A DNA stretch of 46,481 nt, taken from Patescibacteria group bacterium (GTDB lineage: Bacteria > Patescibacteriota > Microgenomatia > Daviesbacterales > UBA10151). Position numbers and translations under genes: made by a program. Numbering within the stretch: position 1 is the first letter of the stretch; each line of letters starts with the position of its first letter. The notes under the pieces are model-generated. The model was not told the origin of the DNA and did not search any database. It saw nothing but the letters and a program-made list of their open reading frames with translations. Below are positions 22,772 to 31,705 of the stretch, piece by piece. The DNA lies in contig JAMCSY010000006.1 of assembly GCA_023379125.1 (NCBI GenBank), positions 1 through 46,481 on the forward strand, written 5' to 3'.

Positions 22772-22943
22772 ACGTAGTAGAAGGTACTACTTGGATATAT
22801 TATAGTAATTGAAAAGGTAGTTGACTGAGTCAGTACTGGTAAACGAGCAGAGAAGGGTAGGTTGGGATAACTGACAATTCTTATTATCAGACCACTTAGT
22901 ATAATTGTGACTGATAAATATAGTTTTCAATCTATCGATATAT
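22705..22943. other. Spacer between ftsQ and ftsA
   Basis: Contains the second duplication copy, a small hairpin (GTAGTA/TACTAC at 22774-22790, loop GAAGG), a TGACTgAGTCA palindrome near 22825, and a TATAAT at 22900-22905 that is the likely ftsA promoter -10 (leader about 30 nt). No convincing -35 and no ORF of note. Confidence 0.5.
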
Positions 22944-24257
22944 ATGGCAAAAGATAAAGTTTTATGTGCAGTTGACATTGGATCATCTAAAATCTCTACC
23001 CTAATTGCTTCAGTTGGCGAAGACGATAAGATTAATCTGATTGGGGTTTCCGCGGTGAATTCTCGGGGGATTAAAAAAGCCCAAGTTGTAGATATTGAGG
23101 AAGCAGTTGCTGCAATTACCGAAAGTGTAGAAGCAGCAGAAAGAATGGCGGGCTACTCTATTTCATCAGCCTATGTGTCAATTGGTGGTCCTCAGATAGA
23201 AAGCAATAATTCCCATGCTGTGGTCGCGGTAGCTAAACCTGAGGGGGAAATTGAAGAAAATGATGTCTTAAGAGTAAATGAAGCAGCACGGGCGATTGCC
23301 CTACCTGCTTCTAAGGAAATTCTTCATGTTATCCCACGAACTTTTACCGTTGATGGTCAGGAGGGAATTCGTGATCCAATTGGGATGACTGGAGTGAGGT
23401 TAGAAACAGACACGCACATTATCACTGGTTCTTCGACAGCGATGAAGAATTTAGTAAAGTGTATGGGTCTGGTTGGTATTGGGGTAGAAGAAATTATCTT
23501 TTCTGGCATTGCTTCCTCGATGTCAGTACTCACTGATACTGAAAAAGAACTGGGTGTAATTTTGATAGATATTGGTGGAGAAACAACAGACGTAGTGATT
23601 TTTGTGGATGGAGCAATCGCTTACTCTGCTGTGATTCCAATTGGGGCCAGACATATCACCTCAGATTTGGCAGTGGGATTAAGAGTCTCTTTGGAATCAG
23701 CCGAAAAAATTAAGCTTTTTTTGGGTAAAACTACAAAATTGCCTACTTATCCACACTCAATAGATCATGACGACTCACAAAAAGAAGATAGTAAAGCAGC
23801 CCTGAAGAATAAAGAGGATTTCTTAGATGTGCGTAGCATTGGGGTGACAGAAGAGATCCAGAAAATTACTAAAAAAGCAGTAGTTGATTCGATCATTAGA
23901 CCGCGAATCAGAGAGATATTTGAACTAATCGGCAAGGAAATCAAGAAGAGTGGTTTTGGCACTCAAACTCCCTCTGGATTGGTGTTGTGTGGAGGTGGGG
24001 CACTAACTGTTGGTTTGTTAGAACAAGCCAAGTATGTGATGGGGTATCCTGCCCGTATCGGCAGAATTGAAGGGCTATCTGGACTAACTGATGAAATCGA
24101 CTCACCTTCCTTTAGTACTGCTGCAGGATTGATTTTGTATGGAGCACGCGCTAATATTGGTCAGCAGTCTTTTAACTTGCCAGGAATTGGTAAGGGCTTG
24201 CCTTTAAAGGGGGTTATACAAAGGATTGTTGATCTATTTCGGTCCTTCCTGCCTTAG
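22944..24257 (+). CDS. ftsA: Cell division protein FtsA
   Basis: A 437-residue actin-like protein that tethers FtsZ to the membrane. Phosphate 1 motif: CAVDIGSSKISTLIA at the N-terminus. Phosphate 2: ILIDIGGETTDVVIF near residue 210. Adenosine motif: LVLCGGGALTVGLL near residue 350. The SHS2-like 1C domain is at about residues 85-165 (SSAYVSIGGPQIESNN). The C-terminus GVIQRIVDLFRSFLP is the amphipathic membrane-targeting helix. A TATAAT about 38 nt upstream is the likely promoter. It precedes ftsZ, the universal order. Confidence 0.95.
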   Translation: MAKDKVLCAVDIGSSKISTLIASVGEDDKINLIGVSAVNSRGIKKAQVVDIEEAVAAITESVEAAERMAGYSISSAYVSIGGPQIESNNSHAVVAVAKPEGEIEENDVLRVNEAARAIALPASKEILHVIPRTFTVDGQEGIRDPIGMTGVRLETDTHIITGSSTAMKNLVKCMGLVGIGVEEIIFSGIASSMSVLTDTEKELGVILIDIGGETTDVVIFVDGAIAYSAVIPIGARHITSDLAVGLRVSLESAEKIKLFLGKTTKLPTYPHSIDHDDSQKEDSKAALKNKEDFLDVRSIGVTEEIQKITKKAVVDSIIRPRIREIFELIGKEIKKSGFGTQTPSGLVLCGGGALTVGLLEQAKYVMGYPARIGRIEGLSGLTDEIDSPSFSTAAGLILYGARANIGQQSFNLPGIGKGLPLKGVIQRIVDLFRSFLP

Positions 24258-24270
24258 GGTTTGTATTGAC

Positions 24271-24299
24271 TCGACAAACACCAAAGAACTTGTTACAAT
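24271..24299 (+). promoter_or_regulatory. ftsZ promoter
   Basis: TCGACA (24271-24276), a 17-nt spacer and TACAAT (24294-24299). The start of transcription would be near 24306, leaving a leader of about 35 nt. A 6-bp inverted repeat (GTTTGT at 24259, ACAAAC at 24274) overlaps the -35. Confidence 0.55.
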
Positions 24300-24340
24300 C
24301 TGCCAAAACCAAGGAATTGTTCCATAAATCACACTAAGTT

Positions 24341-25513
24341 ATGTTAATCAAACCTGACGTTCAAAGATTTGCCAAAATAAAAGTAGTGGGAATTGGTGGT
24401 GGTGGTGGCAATGCTCTATCTTCAATGATTGCTCTTCAACAAATACAAGGTGTTGAGTTTATTGCGATTAATACAGATGCTCAAGCCCTACTCAATCACC
24501 CCTCGCCAACAAAGGTACAAATTGGCGAAGCACTGACTAAAGGGTTAGGTTCAGGTGGAAATCCTGAAATTGGTCAACAAGCTGCAGAAGAATCAGCACA
24601 AAAGATTGAAGATGTGCTGGCAGATGCCGATATGGTTTTTTTGACAGCTGGGATGGGAGGAGGAACCGGGACAGGTGCCATTCCCACAATCGCTTCAATT
24701 TCAAAAAAAATTAACGCCCTAACTGTTGCAGTAGTGACTAAACCCTTCAATTTTGAAGGAACTAGAAGGATGATTGTAGCTGAAGATGGTGTAGAAGAAC
24801 TGAAAGATAAAGTCGATGCTTTGATTGTTATTCCTAATCAAAGATTACTTGAGGTTGTGGATAAGAACATGACCTTACAAGATGCTTTTAGAATGGCTGA
24901 TAATGTTTTGGGTCAAGGTGTTCAAGGTATTTCTGATTTAATTGTAATGCCAGGACTCATTAACGTTGATTTTGCAGATGTACGCTCAATTATGACTAAT
25001 GCCGGCTCCGCTTTGATGGGGATAGGTCAAGCTGGTGGAGAAAACCGGGCAGAATCGGCAGCTCGGATTGCCATTGCCTCTCCGCTATTGGAAGTCTCAA
25101 TTGAGGGAGCCAAGGGAGTTTTGTTTAATATCGTGGGTGGTCCAGATTTGACCATGGAAGAGGTGGATAAAGCAGCCAAAATTATTTCTGCTGCGGCTGA
25201 CCCAGATGCTAATATTATTTTTGGGGCAACTATCAAAGATGATCAGGTTGAACAAGTGAAGATTTCGGTAATTGCTACTGGTTTTGATCAGTCAAGAGCT
25301 CGTCTGAGAGAATATGCCAGTCAGGGTGCCAGCTCGCTTGGGCAGATGAATTTTGCACAACGTCAACCCCAGGCACAAGTTGGCAACGATGATTCTGCCA
25401 AACCATCAGCTGCTGCCAATGATGATGATCAGATTGAGATTAAAGAGAGTAAAGATGAAGAAGATGACTTACAGGAGCTTGATATCCCTGCCTTCTTACG
25501 GCGCAACGGCTAG
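24341..25513 (+). CDS. ftsZ: Cell division protein FtsZ
   Basis: A tubulin-like GTPase of 390 residues that forms the division ring. [13 protein letters not shown] near residue 13, the tubulin signature [13 protein letters not shown] near residue 106, the NFEGTRR region and the T7-loop region [15 protein letters not shown] are intact. After about residue 315 comes an acidic, variable linker, and the tail ends [11 protein letters not shown], the conserved peptide that binds FtsA. The length is normal. It closes the dcw cluster. Confidence 0.97.
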   Translation: MLIKPDVQRFAKIKVVGIGGGGGNALSSMIALQQIQGVEFIAINTDAQALLNHPSPTKVQIGEALTKGLGSGGNPEIGQQAAEESAQKIEDVLADADMVFLTAGMGGGTGTGAIPTIASISKKINALTVAVVTKPFNFEGTRRMIVAEDGVEELKDKVDALIVIPNQRLLEVVDKNMTLQDAFRMADNVLGQGVQGISDLIVMPGLINVDFADVRSIMTNAGSALMGIGQAGGENRAESAARIAIASPLLEVSIEGAKGVLFNIVGGPDLTMEEVDKAAKIISAAADPDANIIFGATIKDDQVEQVKISVIATGFDQSRARLREYASQGASSLGQMNFAQRQPQAQVGNDDSAKPSAAANDDDQIEIKESKDEEDDLQELDIPAFLRRNG

Positions 25514-25530
25514 TTTCCACACCTGATATT

Positions 25531-25539
25531 TGCTAGAAT
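25531..25539 (+). promoter_or_regulatory. Extended -10 promoter of ileS
   Basis: TGC followed directly by TAGAAT is an extended -10. It ends 6 nt before the ileS ATG, so the message should be leaderless. No -35 is required for extended -10 promoters and none is obvious. Confidence 0.55.
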
Positions 25540-25545
25540 GAGCCT

Positions 25546-28368
25546 ATGAGTTTTAAGACAGTTTCGTCTGTTGTCGATTTTGCACAACTAGACGAGCAGA
25601 TTATCGATTTTTGGCAGCAAGACCATACTTTTGAAAAGTCGGTCGAGTCTCGTCCCCCTGATCAACAATGGAAGTTTCTGGATGGTCCACCTTTTGTGAC
25701 TGGTTTGCCACACTACGGATCGCTTCTGTCGAGTATACCTAAGGATGTATTTGGTCGATATTGGACAATGAAAGGCTATCGTGTCAGACGTGTTTGGGGG
25801 TGGGATGGACATGGTTTGCCAGTTGAAAATAAAGTAGAAAAAGAGTTAGGTGTTAAAAGCAAAAAAGATATCGAAAATGTGGTAGGAATTGAAAAATTTG
25901 TACAACAATCTCTCTACTATGTCAACCAAATCTCTGCTGAATGGGAATGGTATATAACACATATTGGTCGCTGGGTAGATTTTCAACATGCTTATAAAAC
26001 CTGGGATTTATCTTATATGGAAAGTGTGATGTGGGTTTTTAAGCAACTTTATGACAAAAGTTTAATTTATAAAGGATTGCGTGTCTCATTGTATTGCCCA
26101 CACTGTGCGACACCGATCTCTAATTTTGAAGTTGCGATGGATGCGGACAATTATCAGGATGTAACAGAAGCAGCTGATACCTACAAATATCCATTAGTAG
26201 ACAGCCCAGATACTTATCTTTTAGCTTGGTCAACTACCCCTTGGAATAAGATTGTTACCCCAGCTTTAGCTGTTAATCCCAGACTAACTTATGTCAAAGT
26301 CAAACAAAATGATGAATACTACATTTTGGGTAAGAAGGCTCTTGCTATGTTGGTCAGTGACCCTTATGAAATAGTTGAGGAATTCTCAGGTGAACAATTA
26401 TTGGGTAAAAAATTTGTTCCTCATTACGATTATTACTCAATTGAACCTAATGAAAAAGCTTTTGAAGTGATTGGTGCTGGTTTTGTAACGGAAGAAGAGG
26501 GGACAGGTATAGTTACTATTGCAGCGTATGGGGAAGAAGATTTGAGCGTAATGCAACAAGACAATATCCATATTGAACTGCATGTTGATGACGAGGGAGT
26601 AATTAAACAAAGTGTACCTAAATTCGCTGGGATGTACTACCTAGAAGCAAATTATGCAGTTAATGAAGATTTGAAAAAGCGTAACCTACTTTACCACGAA
26701 GAACAGTTAACTCACTCAGTTGCTCACTGTTGGAGATGTGGAACCAGGTTGTTTTATGCGCCGAAAGATGCATGGTTTGTTAATGTTCAACGAATTAAGA
26801 AAGAATTGTTTGCAAATAACGAGAAAATTAATTGGTTCCCCAAACACTTTAAACATGGTCGTTTTGCCAAAAGTATGGAAGCAGCGCCTGACTGGAATAT
26901 TTCTCGTAATCGTTACTGGGGGTCACCAATTCCTGTTTGGCAATGTCATTGTGGAGAAAGATTTGTGCCCGGTTCAATTCAAGAGTTAGAAGAAAGATCA
27001 GGCCAAAAAGTCACTGATTTACACAAACCTGGTATTGATACTGTAACGGTAAAATGTGTGAATTGTGGAGGTGAAAGTAGGCGTGTTCCAGAAGTACTTG
27101 ATTCATGGATTGAGGCGGGTAGTGCCGCTTTTGCCGAAAGACACTATCCTTTCGACGCAGATATTAGCCTTGAAGATTTCTTCCCACCGGATTTTGTGGC
27201 TGAATATACTGGGCAAATTCGCGCCTGGTTTTATGTAGTACATGTAATTGCGACAGCTTTACTCAACAGTCCCGGTTTTAAAAATGTACTAGTAGAAGGG
27301 GTGCTACTAGGAACTGATGGACGAAAGATGAGTAAAAACTATGGTAATTTTCCCGATCCTAAACAGGTAATGGAAAAGTATGGTGGCGATGCCTTAAGAC
27401 TTTATCTTTTGGGATCACCAATTATGAAAGGGGAGGATATTAATTTTTCTAATGATGGTGTACCAGAGACAGTGAGGGGATTTATGTTAATTTTATGGAA
27501 TTGTTATAAATTTTTTATTGATTACGCTAATGTTTATGATTGGCAAAACACTAATCTAGATACTGAAACCAAGAGCAATATACTTGATCGTTGGGTTTTA
27601 GCTGCGCTGGAACAGACTAAACAGATTGTTAAGAAAGCCTATGAGCACTACGACACAATTACTGTTGTTCGTACACTAAGAGACTTTGTCGTTAATGACT
27701 TGTCAACTTGGTACATTCGGCGTTCACGAACTAGATTGGATAACGAGTCCTCAGCTGTGGATCGTCAACATACTTTGCAAACTCTTTATCAAGTTTTGGT
27801 GGACTACACCAAACTACTTGCTCCTGTAGCTCCGTTTGTGTCGGAGGAGATCTATAAAAATCTAACTGCCCAAGAATCTGTTCACTTAAGCAGTTATCCC
27901 GAGGAAAACAGTCAATACTCAGATGTAAGTTTATTGGCGCAGATGAAGCAACTGAGGCTTTTAGTAGAGATGGGACACTCTAAACGCAAAGCAGCTAATA
28001 TTAAGCTCAGGCAACCTCTGACTAAATATTTCTATAATGCACCAGAACAACTCAGTCCAGACTTAGAAAAAATTATGGCTGAAGAGTTGAATGTTAAGGA
28101 GATTGAGTACAATAAATCTTCAGACAACAATCCTTTTGGAGAATTGGATACTAATCTTACACAACAGCTTAGGGATGAGGGAGAGCTCAGAGATTTAATT
28201 AGAGAGGTGCAAAATCTAAGGAAACAAGCAGGCCTGACCTTGAAAGATCGAATTAAGATAACTGCTCCCAGATTACCAGAACGTGATGAACTAAAAAGCT
28301 TACTACTTAAGCAGACAAATGCGGTTGCTGTCGAAGAAGGGAAAACATTGTTAATTAATAAGGTGTAA
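25546..28368 (+). CDS. ileS: Isoleucyl-tRNA synthetase, type 2-like
   Basis: A class I synthetase of 940 residues. PFVTGLPHYGSLLSSIPKD places it with the eukaryote-like type 2 IleRS, the type tied to mupirocin tolerance. The HIGH motif reads HYGS (H56), so the last His is replaced by Ser; KMSKS reads KMSKN at 594-598. WGWDGHGLPVE, the editing domain (WSTTPWNK), two Cys-pair sites (YCPHCATP and HCWRCGTR) and the anticodon domain (PFVSEEIYKNL) are present. The stop overlaps the rodA ATG by 1 nt. Confidence 0.95.
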   Translation: MSFKTVSSVVDFAQLDEQIIDFWQQDHTFEKSVESRPPDQQWKFLDGPPFVTGLPHYGSLLSSIPKDVFGRYWTMKGYRVRRVWGWDGHGLPVENKVEKELGVKSKKDIENVVGIEKFVQQSLYYVNQISAEWEWYITHIGRWVDFQHAYKTWDLSYMESVMWVFKQLYDKSLIYKGLRVSLYCPHCATPISNFEVAMDADNYQDVTEAADTYKYPLVDSPDTYLLAWSTTPWNKIVTPALAVNPRLTYVKVKQNDEYYILGKKALAMLVSDPYEIVEEFSGEQLLGKKFVPHYDYYSIEPNEKAFEVIGAGFVTEEEGTGIVTIAAYGEEDLSVMQQDNIHIELHVDDEGVIKQSVPKFAGMYYLEANYAVNEDLKKRNLLYHEEQLTHSVAHCWRCGTRLFYAPKDAWFVNVQRIKKELFANNEKINWFPKHFKHGRFAKSMEAAPDWNISRNRYWGSPIPVWQCHCGERFVPGSIQELEERSGQKVTDLHKPGIDTVTVKCVNCGGESRRVPEVLDSWIEAGSAAFAERHYPFDADISLEDFFPPDFVAEYTGQIRAWFYVVHVIATALLNSPGFKNVLVEGVLLGTDGRKMSKNYGNFPDPKQVMEKYGGDALRLYLLGSPIMKGEDINFSNDGVPETVRGFMLILWNCYKFFIDYANVYDWQNTNLDTETKSNILDRWVLAALEQTKQIVKKAYEHYDTITVVRTLRDFVVNDLSTWYIRRSRTRLDNESSAVDRQHTLQTLYQVLVDYTKLLAPVAPFVSEEIYKNLTAQESVHLSSYPEENSQYSDVSLLAQMKQLRLLVEMGHSKRKAANIKLRQPLTKYFYNAPEQLSPDLEKIMAEELNVKEIEYNKSSDNNPFGELDTNLTQQLRDEGELRDLIREVQNLRKQAGLTLKDRIKITAPRLPERDELKSLLLKQTNAVAVEEGKTLLINKV

Positions 28369-29435
28369 TGTTCTCAAAATATTCAACTGTCCCAGATTTG
28401 GTAATTACTGTCCCGGCGGTTTTACTATTGTCCCTGGGAATCTTAGTTATTTATTCATCAGACCCAAAACTAGCCTTACAGCAGGCCCTATTTGCTCTTG
28501 TCGGACTTGTGATCTATTGGCTATGCTCAATTATGGATTTTAGTGCTTATCAAAAATTGATTGATTATCTATATTATGTGATATTGATCTTACTGGTCAT
28601 AGTGTTGGGTATTGGATTTGAAACCCGTGGATCAGTAAGGTGGATTCCTTTAGGACTACTTAATTTACAGCCATCAGAATTGGCCAAACCAGTATTAATC
28701 TTATTTTTGGCTAAATTCTGGTCAGTGCGGTTACCTAGCTGGCAAAATATCGGCAAAAGCTTGTTATGGGTTTTACCAATGCTCATATTAATATTTCGCC
28801 AGCCAGATTTAGGAACTACCCTGACGATACTGATGATTTGGATATTAATGTTGGTTGCAGCTAATGTTTCTTTGCTTAAATTTGTAGTCATGACCGGAGG
28901 GATGGTCATAATCGCTCCCATGATTTGGTTTTTTATGAAAGATTATCAACGGGTTAGGCTGTTAGGTTTTTTATCCCCGGACAAAGATCCCTTGGGTATA
29001 GGTTACAACGTTATTCAAGCCACCATTGCTGTGGGTTCTGGTGAGATTCTCGGTCGTGGTTTAGGAAGGGGAACTCAATCTCGCTTACAGTTTTTGCCTG
29101 AGTATCGTACTGATTTTATTTTTGCCTCGATTGCCGAAGAATTTGGTTTTATTGGATCCATTATCGTCCTTTTTTTGTATGGCCTAGTTATTTTTCGTAG
29201 CCTGTCTTTGGTTAGATTGGCAGATCGTTTTAGTAGCTTGTTGATCATGGGAGTTTTAGGCATGCTCTTTTTCCAGATTGTAGTTAATATGGGCATGAAT
29301 GTGGGGATTGTCCCCATAACCGGAATCACATTGCCACTTATTTCCTACGGCGGCAGCTCGCTACTGGCTACTATGATTAGCTTAGGTTTTATTGCTTCAA
29401 CGTCCCGGACTATTAGGTTAAATAAATTGAACTAA
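28368..29435 (+). CDS. rodA: Rod-shape SEDS protein RodA
   Basis: A 355-residue SEDS polymerase with about ten helices. RGSVRWIPLGLLNLQPSELA, FRQPDLGTTLTI, IAEEFGFIGSI and PLISYGGSSLLATMISLG are the family marks. Being a second SEDS gene outside the dcw core, it is best read as RodA, which polymerises side-wall glycan with a class B PBP; that PBP is not in the window. The ATG overlaps the ileS stop, so translation is probably coupled. A second FtsW cannot be strictly excluded. Confidence 0.85.
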   Translation: MFSKYSTVPDLVITVPAVLLLSLGILVIYSSDPKLALQQALFALVGLVIYWLCSIMDFSAYQKLIDYLYYVILILLVIVLGIGFETRGSVRWIPLGLLNLQPSELAKPVLILFLAKFWSVRLPSWQNIGKSLLWVLPMLILIFRQPDLGTTLTILMIWILMLVAANVSLLKFVVMTGGMVIIAPMIWFFMKDYQRVRLLGFLSPDKDPLGIGYNVIQATIAVGSGEILGRGLGRGTQSRLQFLPEYRTDFIFASIAEEFGFIGSIIVLFLYGLVIFRSLSLVRLADRFSSLLIMGVLGMLFFQIVVNMGMNVGIVPITGITLPLISYGGSSLLATMISLGFIASTSRTIRLNKLN

Positions 29436-29447
29436 TCATCAGATTGA

Positions 29448-29476
29448 TTGACAGCGCAAGCACTTCAGGGTAAAAT
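29448..29476 (+). promoter_or_regulatory. Strong leaderless-type promoter of rplU
   Basis: A perfect -35 TTGACA (29448-29453), 17-nt spacer and TAAAAT (29471-29476). The -10 ends 7 nt before the ATG at 29484. This is the best promoter in the window and the clearest case of a start codon at the transcription start. Confidence 0.75.
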
Positions 29477-29483
29477 TTGCTTT

Positions 29484-29786
29484 ATGCAATACGCTGTTTG
29501 TGAAATCAAGGGAAAACAATACCTGGTTAAACCAAAAGTCGATTTTGAGGTCGATTTTCAGGGTGGTGAAAAGACTATTAAAAACGATAAAGTTCTATTA
29601 GTGGTGCGCGATGGCAAATTAGAGTTAGGTAAACCCTATCTAAAAACTAATTTAGAGTTTGAGGTTTTGGAAGATAAACAAACTCCCAAACTAAGAGTAG
29701 CAACCTACAAGGCTAAAGCTAACTATCGTCGTGTAATCGGCTCAAGAAGAAAAATCTCAAAAATCAGGCTTGTAGAGAAAAAGTAG
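29484..29786 (+). CDS. rplU: 50S ribosomal protein L21
   Basis: A 100-residue L21: MQYAVCEIKGKQYLVKP at the start, KVLLVVRDGKLELGKPY in the middle, KAKANYRRVIGSRRKISKIR near the end, which is the RNA-binding GHRQ-like tail of L21. The frame is open 12 codons further upstream, but ATG 29484 fits the family and the promoter. L21 is followed by L27 as in most bacteria. Confidence 0.95.
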   Translation: MQYAVCEIKGKQYLVKPKVDFEVDFQGGEKTIKNDKVLLVVRDGKLELGKPYLKTNLEFEVLEDKQTPKLRVATYKAKANYRRVIGSRRKISKIRLVEKK

Positions 29787-29798
29787 CGTGTAAAAAGC

Positions 29799-29827
29799 TT
29801 GACATAACTTTTCACAGAAGCTAAGCT
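29799..29827 (+). promoter_or_regulatory. Promoter of rpmA
   Basis: A perfect TTGACA (29799-29804), 17-nt spacer, and TAAGCT (29822-29827). The leader would be about 10 nt. A TATATT at 29828 is an alternative -10. Confidence 0.45.
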
Positions 29828-29842
29828 TATATTTAACAACTT

Positions 29843-30091
29843 ATGGCTCATAAAAAAGCGGGATCAACAGCAAAAACAAATCGCGATTCGCACTCCAAGA
29901 GATTGGGTGTGAAACGTTATGGCGGAGAAGAAGTTATTAGTGGCAATATTATTGTCAGGCAAAAAGGTAGTCATCTTTATCCTGGTTTAGGTACCAAACA
30001 GGGAAATGATTTTACAATATACGCTATAACTTCTGGTAAGGTTAAATTCATCACAAGACAAGGTAAAGATTTCGTCGAAGTTCATGGATAA
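29843..30091 (+). CDS. rpmA: 50S ribosomal protein L27
   Basis: An 82-residue L27 with the canonical N-terminus MAHKKAGSTAKTNRDSHSKR, which reaches the peptidyl-transferase centre, and GNIIVRQKGSHLYPG and GNDFTIYA motifs. There is no N-terminal extension of the kind removed by Prp in Firmicutes. Its end overlaps parB by 8 nt. Confidence 0.96.
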   Translation: MAHKKAGSTAKTNRDSHSKRLGVKRYGGEEVISGNIIVRQKGSHLYPGLGTKQGNDFTIYAITSGKVKFITRQGKDFVEVHG

Positions 30092-30941
30092 TTCGGAACC
30101 AACCTATGAGTTGGACATAAATCTTTTAGAGCCTAATCCTCTGCAGCCTCGTGGTCTGATTACACCAGAATCTTTATCTGAACTGGCTGATTCGATCAAA
30201 GAGCACGGTGTGCTAGAGCCTCTGGTAGTAGCCAAAACTCCCGCTGGATATCAGATTATTGCTGGGGAGAGACGTTGGCGTGCAGCCAAGATAGCTGGCT
30301 TGGCTAGTGTTCCTGTGATTATTCGTGAAACATCGCCCCAAGGCATGCTAGAGATGGCCATTGTGGAAAATGTCCAGCGCCAAGACCTCAATCCTTTAGA
30401 GAGAGCTCAAGCATATCGCAGACTAATGGAAGAGTTTGGTTTACCAAATGGTGATATTGCGCAAAGGGTGGCTAAAAGTGCAGCCTATATTTCTAATACT
30501 CTCAGACTGCTCTCTTTGCCAGATGCTTTGAAGGATGCCCTCATGTCTGAACAAACCACTGAAGGTCATGTACGGGCGCTTATGGGTCTAGAAGATCCCC
30601 ATTTAATGATTGAGGGCTATAAAGAGGTGATGAGAAAAAGTTTGTCAGTTCGTGGTACTGAGGATTTGGTCAGAAGGATGAAAGCCAAGTTTGGTATTAT
30701 CTCAACCAATAAAGCTCACCATGATCGTGCTTTGTTCGTAAATGATGAGATTGATCAAATTCAGGCAGGACTAACAGAAAAACTGTCTGCTACTGGTACC
30801 AAAGCAGCAGTAAAATATGTATTGAGTGCTAGCCAGGCACGTTTAGAGATCAAGCTACCAGGAGATCCTGAAATCACCAATGATATGATTAAGAGAATTT
30901 ATCAGGCAATCTCGAGTTTCTTTACACCACAAGAGATTTAG
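30084..30941 (+). CDS. parB: Chromosome partitioning protein ParB/Spo0J
   Basis: A 285-residue ParB. The CTP-binding N-domain has LLEPNPLQPRG, the GERRWRA box near residue 62 and ENVQRQDLNPLE near residue 92. The central helix-turn-helix is near residues 120-150 (QRVAKSAAYISNTLRLLSLP). A C-terminal dimer domain follows. ParB binds parS sites and loads SMC. No parA is adjacent and no clear parS 16-mer is seen. It is co-transcribed with rpmA and faces lepB, with 3 nt between the two stop codons. Confidence 0.9.
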   Translation: MDNSEPTYELDINLLEPNPLQPRGLITPESLSELADSIKEHGVLEPLVVAKTPAGYQIIAGERRWRAAKIAGLASVPVIIRETSPQGMLEMAIVENVQRQDLNPLERAQAYRRLMEEFGLPNGDIAQRVAKSAAYISNTLRLLSLPDALKDALMSEQTTEGHVRALMGLEDPHLMIEGYKEVMRKSLSVRGTEDLVRRMKAKFGIISTNKAHHDRALFVNDEIDQIQAGLTEKLSATGTKAAVKYVLSASQARLEIKLPGDPEITNDMIKRIYQAISSFFTPQEI

Positions 30942-30944
30942 AGT

Positions 30945-31529
30945 TTAGTGAGAAGCAGCATCAATTTTAATTAGCATAAATTCTTGGGGAGGCCAGTATC
31001 TTAGCCAGGCTTGACCGATAATTAAATCACGGTTGACTGTACCCCATTCACGCGAGTCAGAGCTGCCGGTGCGGTTATCACCCATCACAAAATATTGGTT
31101 ATCCGGGATAACTATTTCCTCATCATTTGGTAGATAGGCTCCTCCATATGTTTCTGTACCTGGGGGTAAGTATGGTTCAGAAAGTAGTTGTCCGTTGATG
31201 TAAACGTTACCATCTGCTAATTTGATTCTGTCACCAGGTAGAGCAATGACTCTTTTGATAAAATCTTCAGTCGTGTTCCGAGGGTTTTGTAAAATAATTA
31301 CCTCACCTCGCTGAATGGTTGTAAAACGTAAACCAATTTTGTTGGTGATAATATAATCTCCATTTTGAAAATTAGGAATCATTGAGGAACCTTCTACTTT
31401 ATGTGGTTCAGCTACGAAAAAACGCACAGCTACCAAAATTGCTCCAACTATAGCTACAAACTGAATTAAATCAGCAAAATTGTTTTTGAAATTTTCCCAC
31501 CAACTATGTTCTTCAAACTCAGGTTCCAT
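30945..31529 (-). CDS. lepB: Signal peptidase I
   Basis: A type I signal peptidase of the bacterial S26A type: one N-terminal membrane helix (FADLIQFVAIVGAILVAVRF), the catalytic Ser in GSSMIPNFQNGDYI, the catalytic Lys in DFIKRVIALPGDRI, and the closing box GDNRTGSSDSREWGTV. I take the ATG at 31529 (194 residues); the frame also offers TTG 31553 and GTG 31550. It releases exported proteins such as the M23 protein nearby. It is distinct from the SipW-like peptidases at the right end of the window, which use His in place of Lys. Confidence 0.92.
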   Translation of the reverse strand: MEPEFEEHSWWENFKNNFADLIQFVAIVGAILVAVRFFVAEPHKVEGSSMIPNFQNGDYIITNKIGLRFTTIQRGEVIILQNPRNTTEDFIKRVIALPGDRIKLADGNVYINGQLLSEPYLPPGTETYGGAYLPNDEEIVIPDNQYFVMGDNRTGSSDSREWGTVNRDLIIGQAWLRYWPPQEFMLIKIDAASH

Positions 31530-31569
31530 GAGGTTTTGTTCCGGAGACACCAAGTGGCTCGCAGATTTT

Positions 31570-31599
31570 ATTATCCTATATATTATGTTTGTAACGCAA
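31570..31599 (-). promoter_or_regulatory. lepB promoter (minus strand)
   Basis: On the minus strand, TTGCGT (31599-31594), 18-nt spacer and GATAAT (31575-31570). It overlaps the tRNA-Val promoter back to back, the two -35 boxes sharing a base. Confidence 0.45.
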
Positions 31600-31617
31600 G
31601 GGTGAGAATGCTAAAAT
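31589..31617 (+). promoter_or_regulatory. tRNA-Val promoter
   Basis: TTGTAA (31589-31594), 17-nt spacer and TAAAAT (31612-31617) preceded by TGC, an extended -10. The tRNA 5' end is 10 nt downstream. Confidence 0.6.
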
Positions 31618-31627
31618 ATCGGAGAAT

Positions 31628-31699
31628 GGATCCGTGGCTCAGTGGTAGAGCGCTTCGTTCACATCGAAGAAGTCGAAGGTTCAATTCCTTCCGGATCCA
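31628..31699 (+). tRNA. tRNA-Val, anticodon CAC
   Basis: A full cloverleaf: acceptor GGATCCG/CGGATCC, D stem GCTC/GAGC, anticodon stem CTTCG/CGAAG with loop TTCACAT (anticodon CAC at 31660-31662, reads GUG), 5-nt variable loop, T stem GAAGG/CCTTC with loop TTCAATT, discriminator A. CCA is not encoded. Confidence 0.95.
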
Positions 31700-31705
31700 C
31701 ACCTA

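Noticed and set aside
24259-24279. GTTTGT/ACAAAC hairpin as ftsA terminator
   Set aside because: Only 6 bp, no T-run, and it overlaps the ftsZ -35 box; noted with the promoter instead.
26720-26989. 89-codon ORF inside ileS
   Set aside because: Out of frame within a continuous, motif-confirmed IleRS gene.
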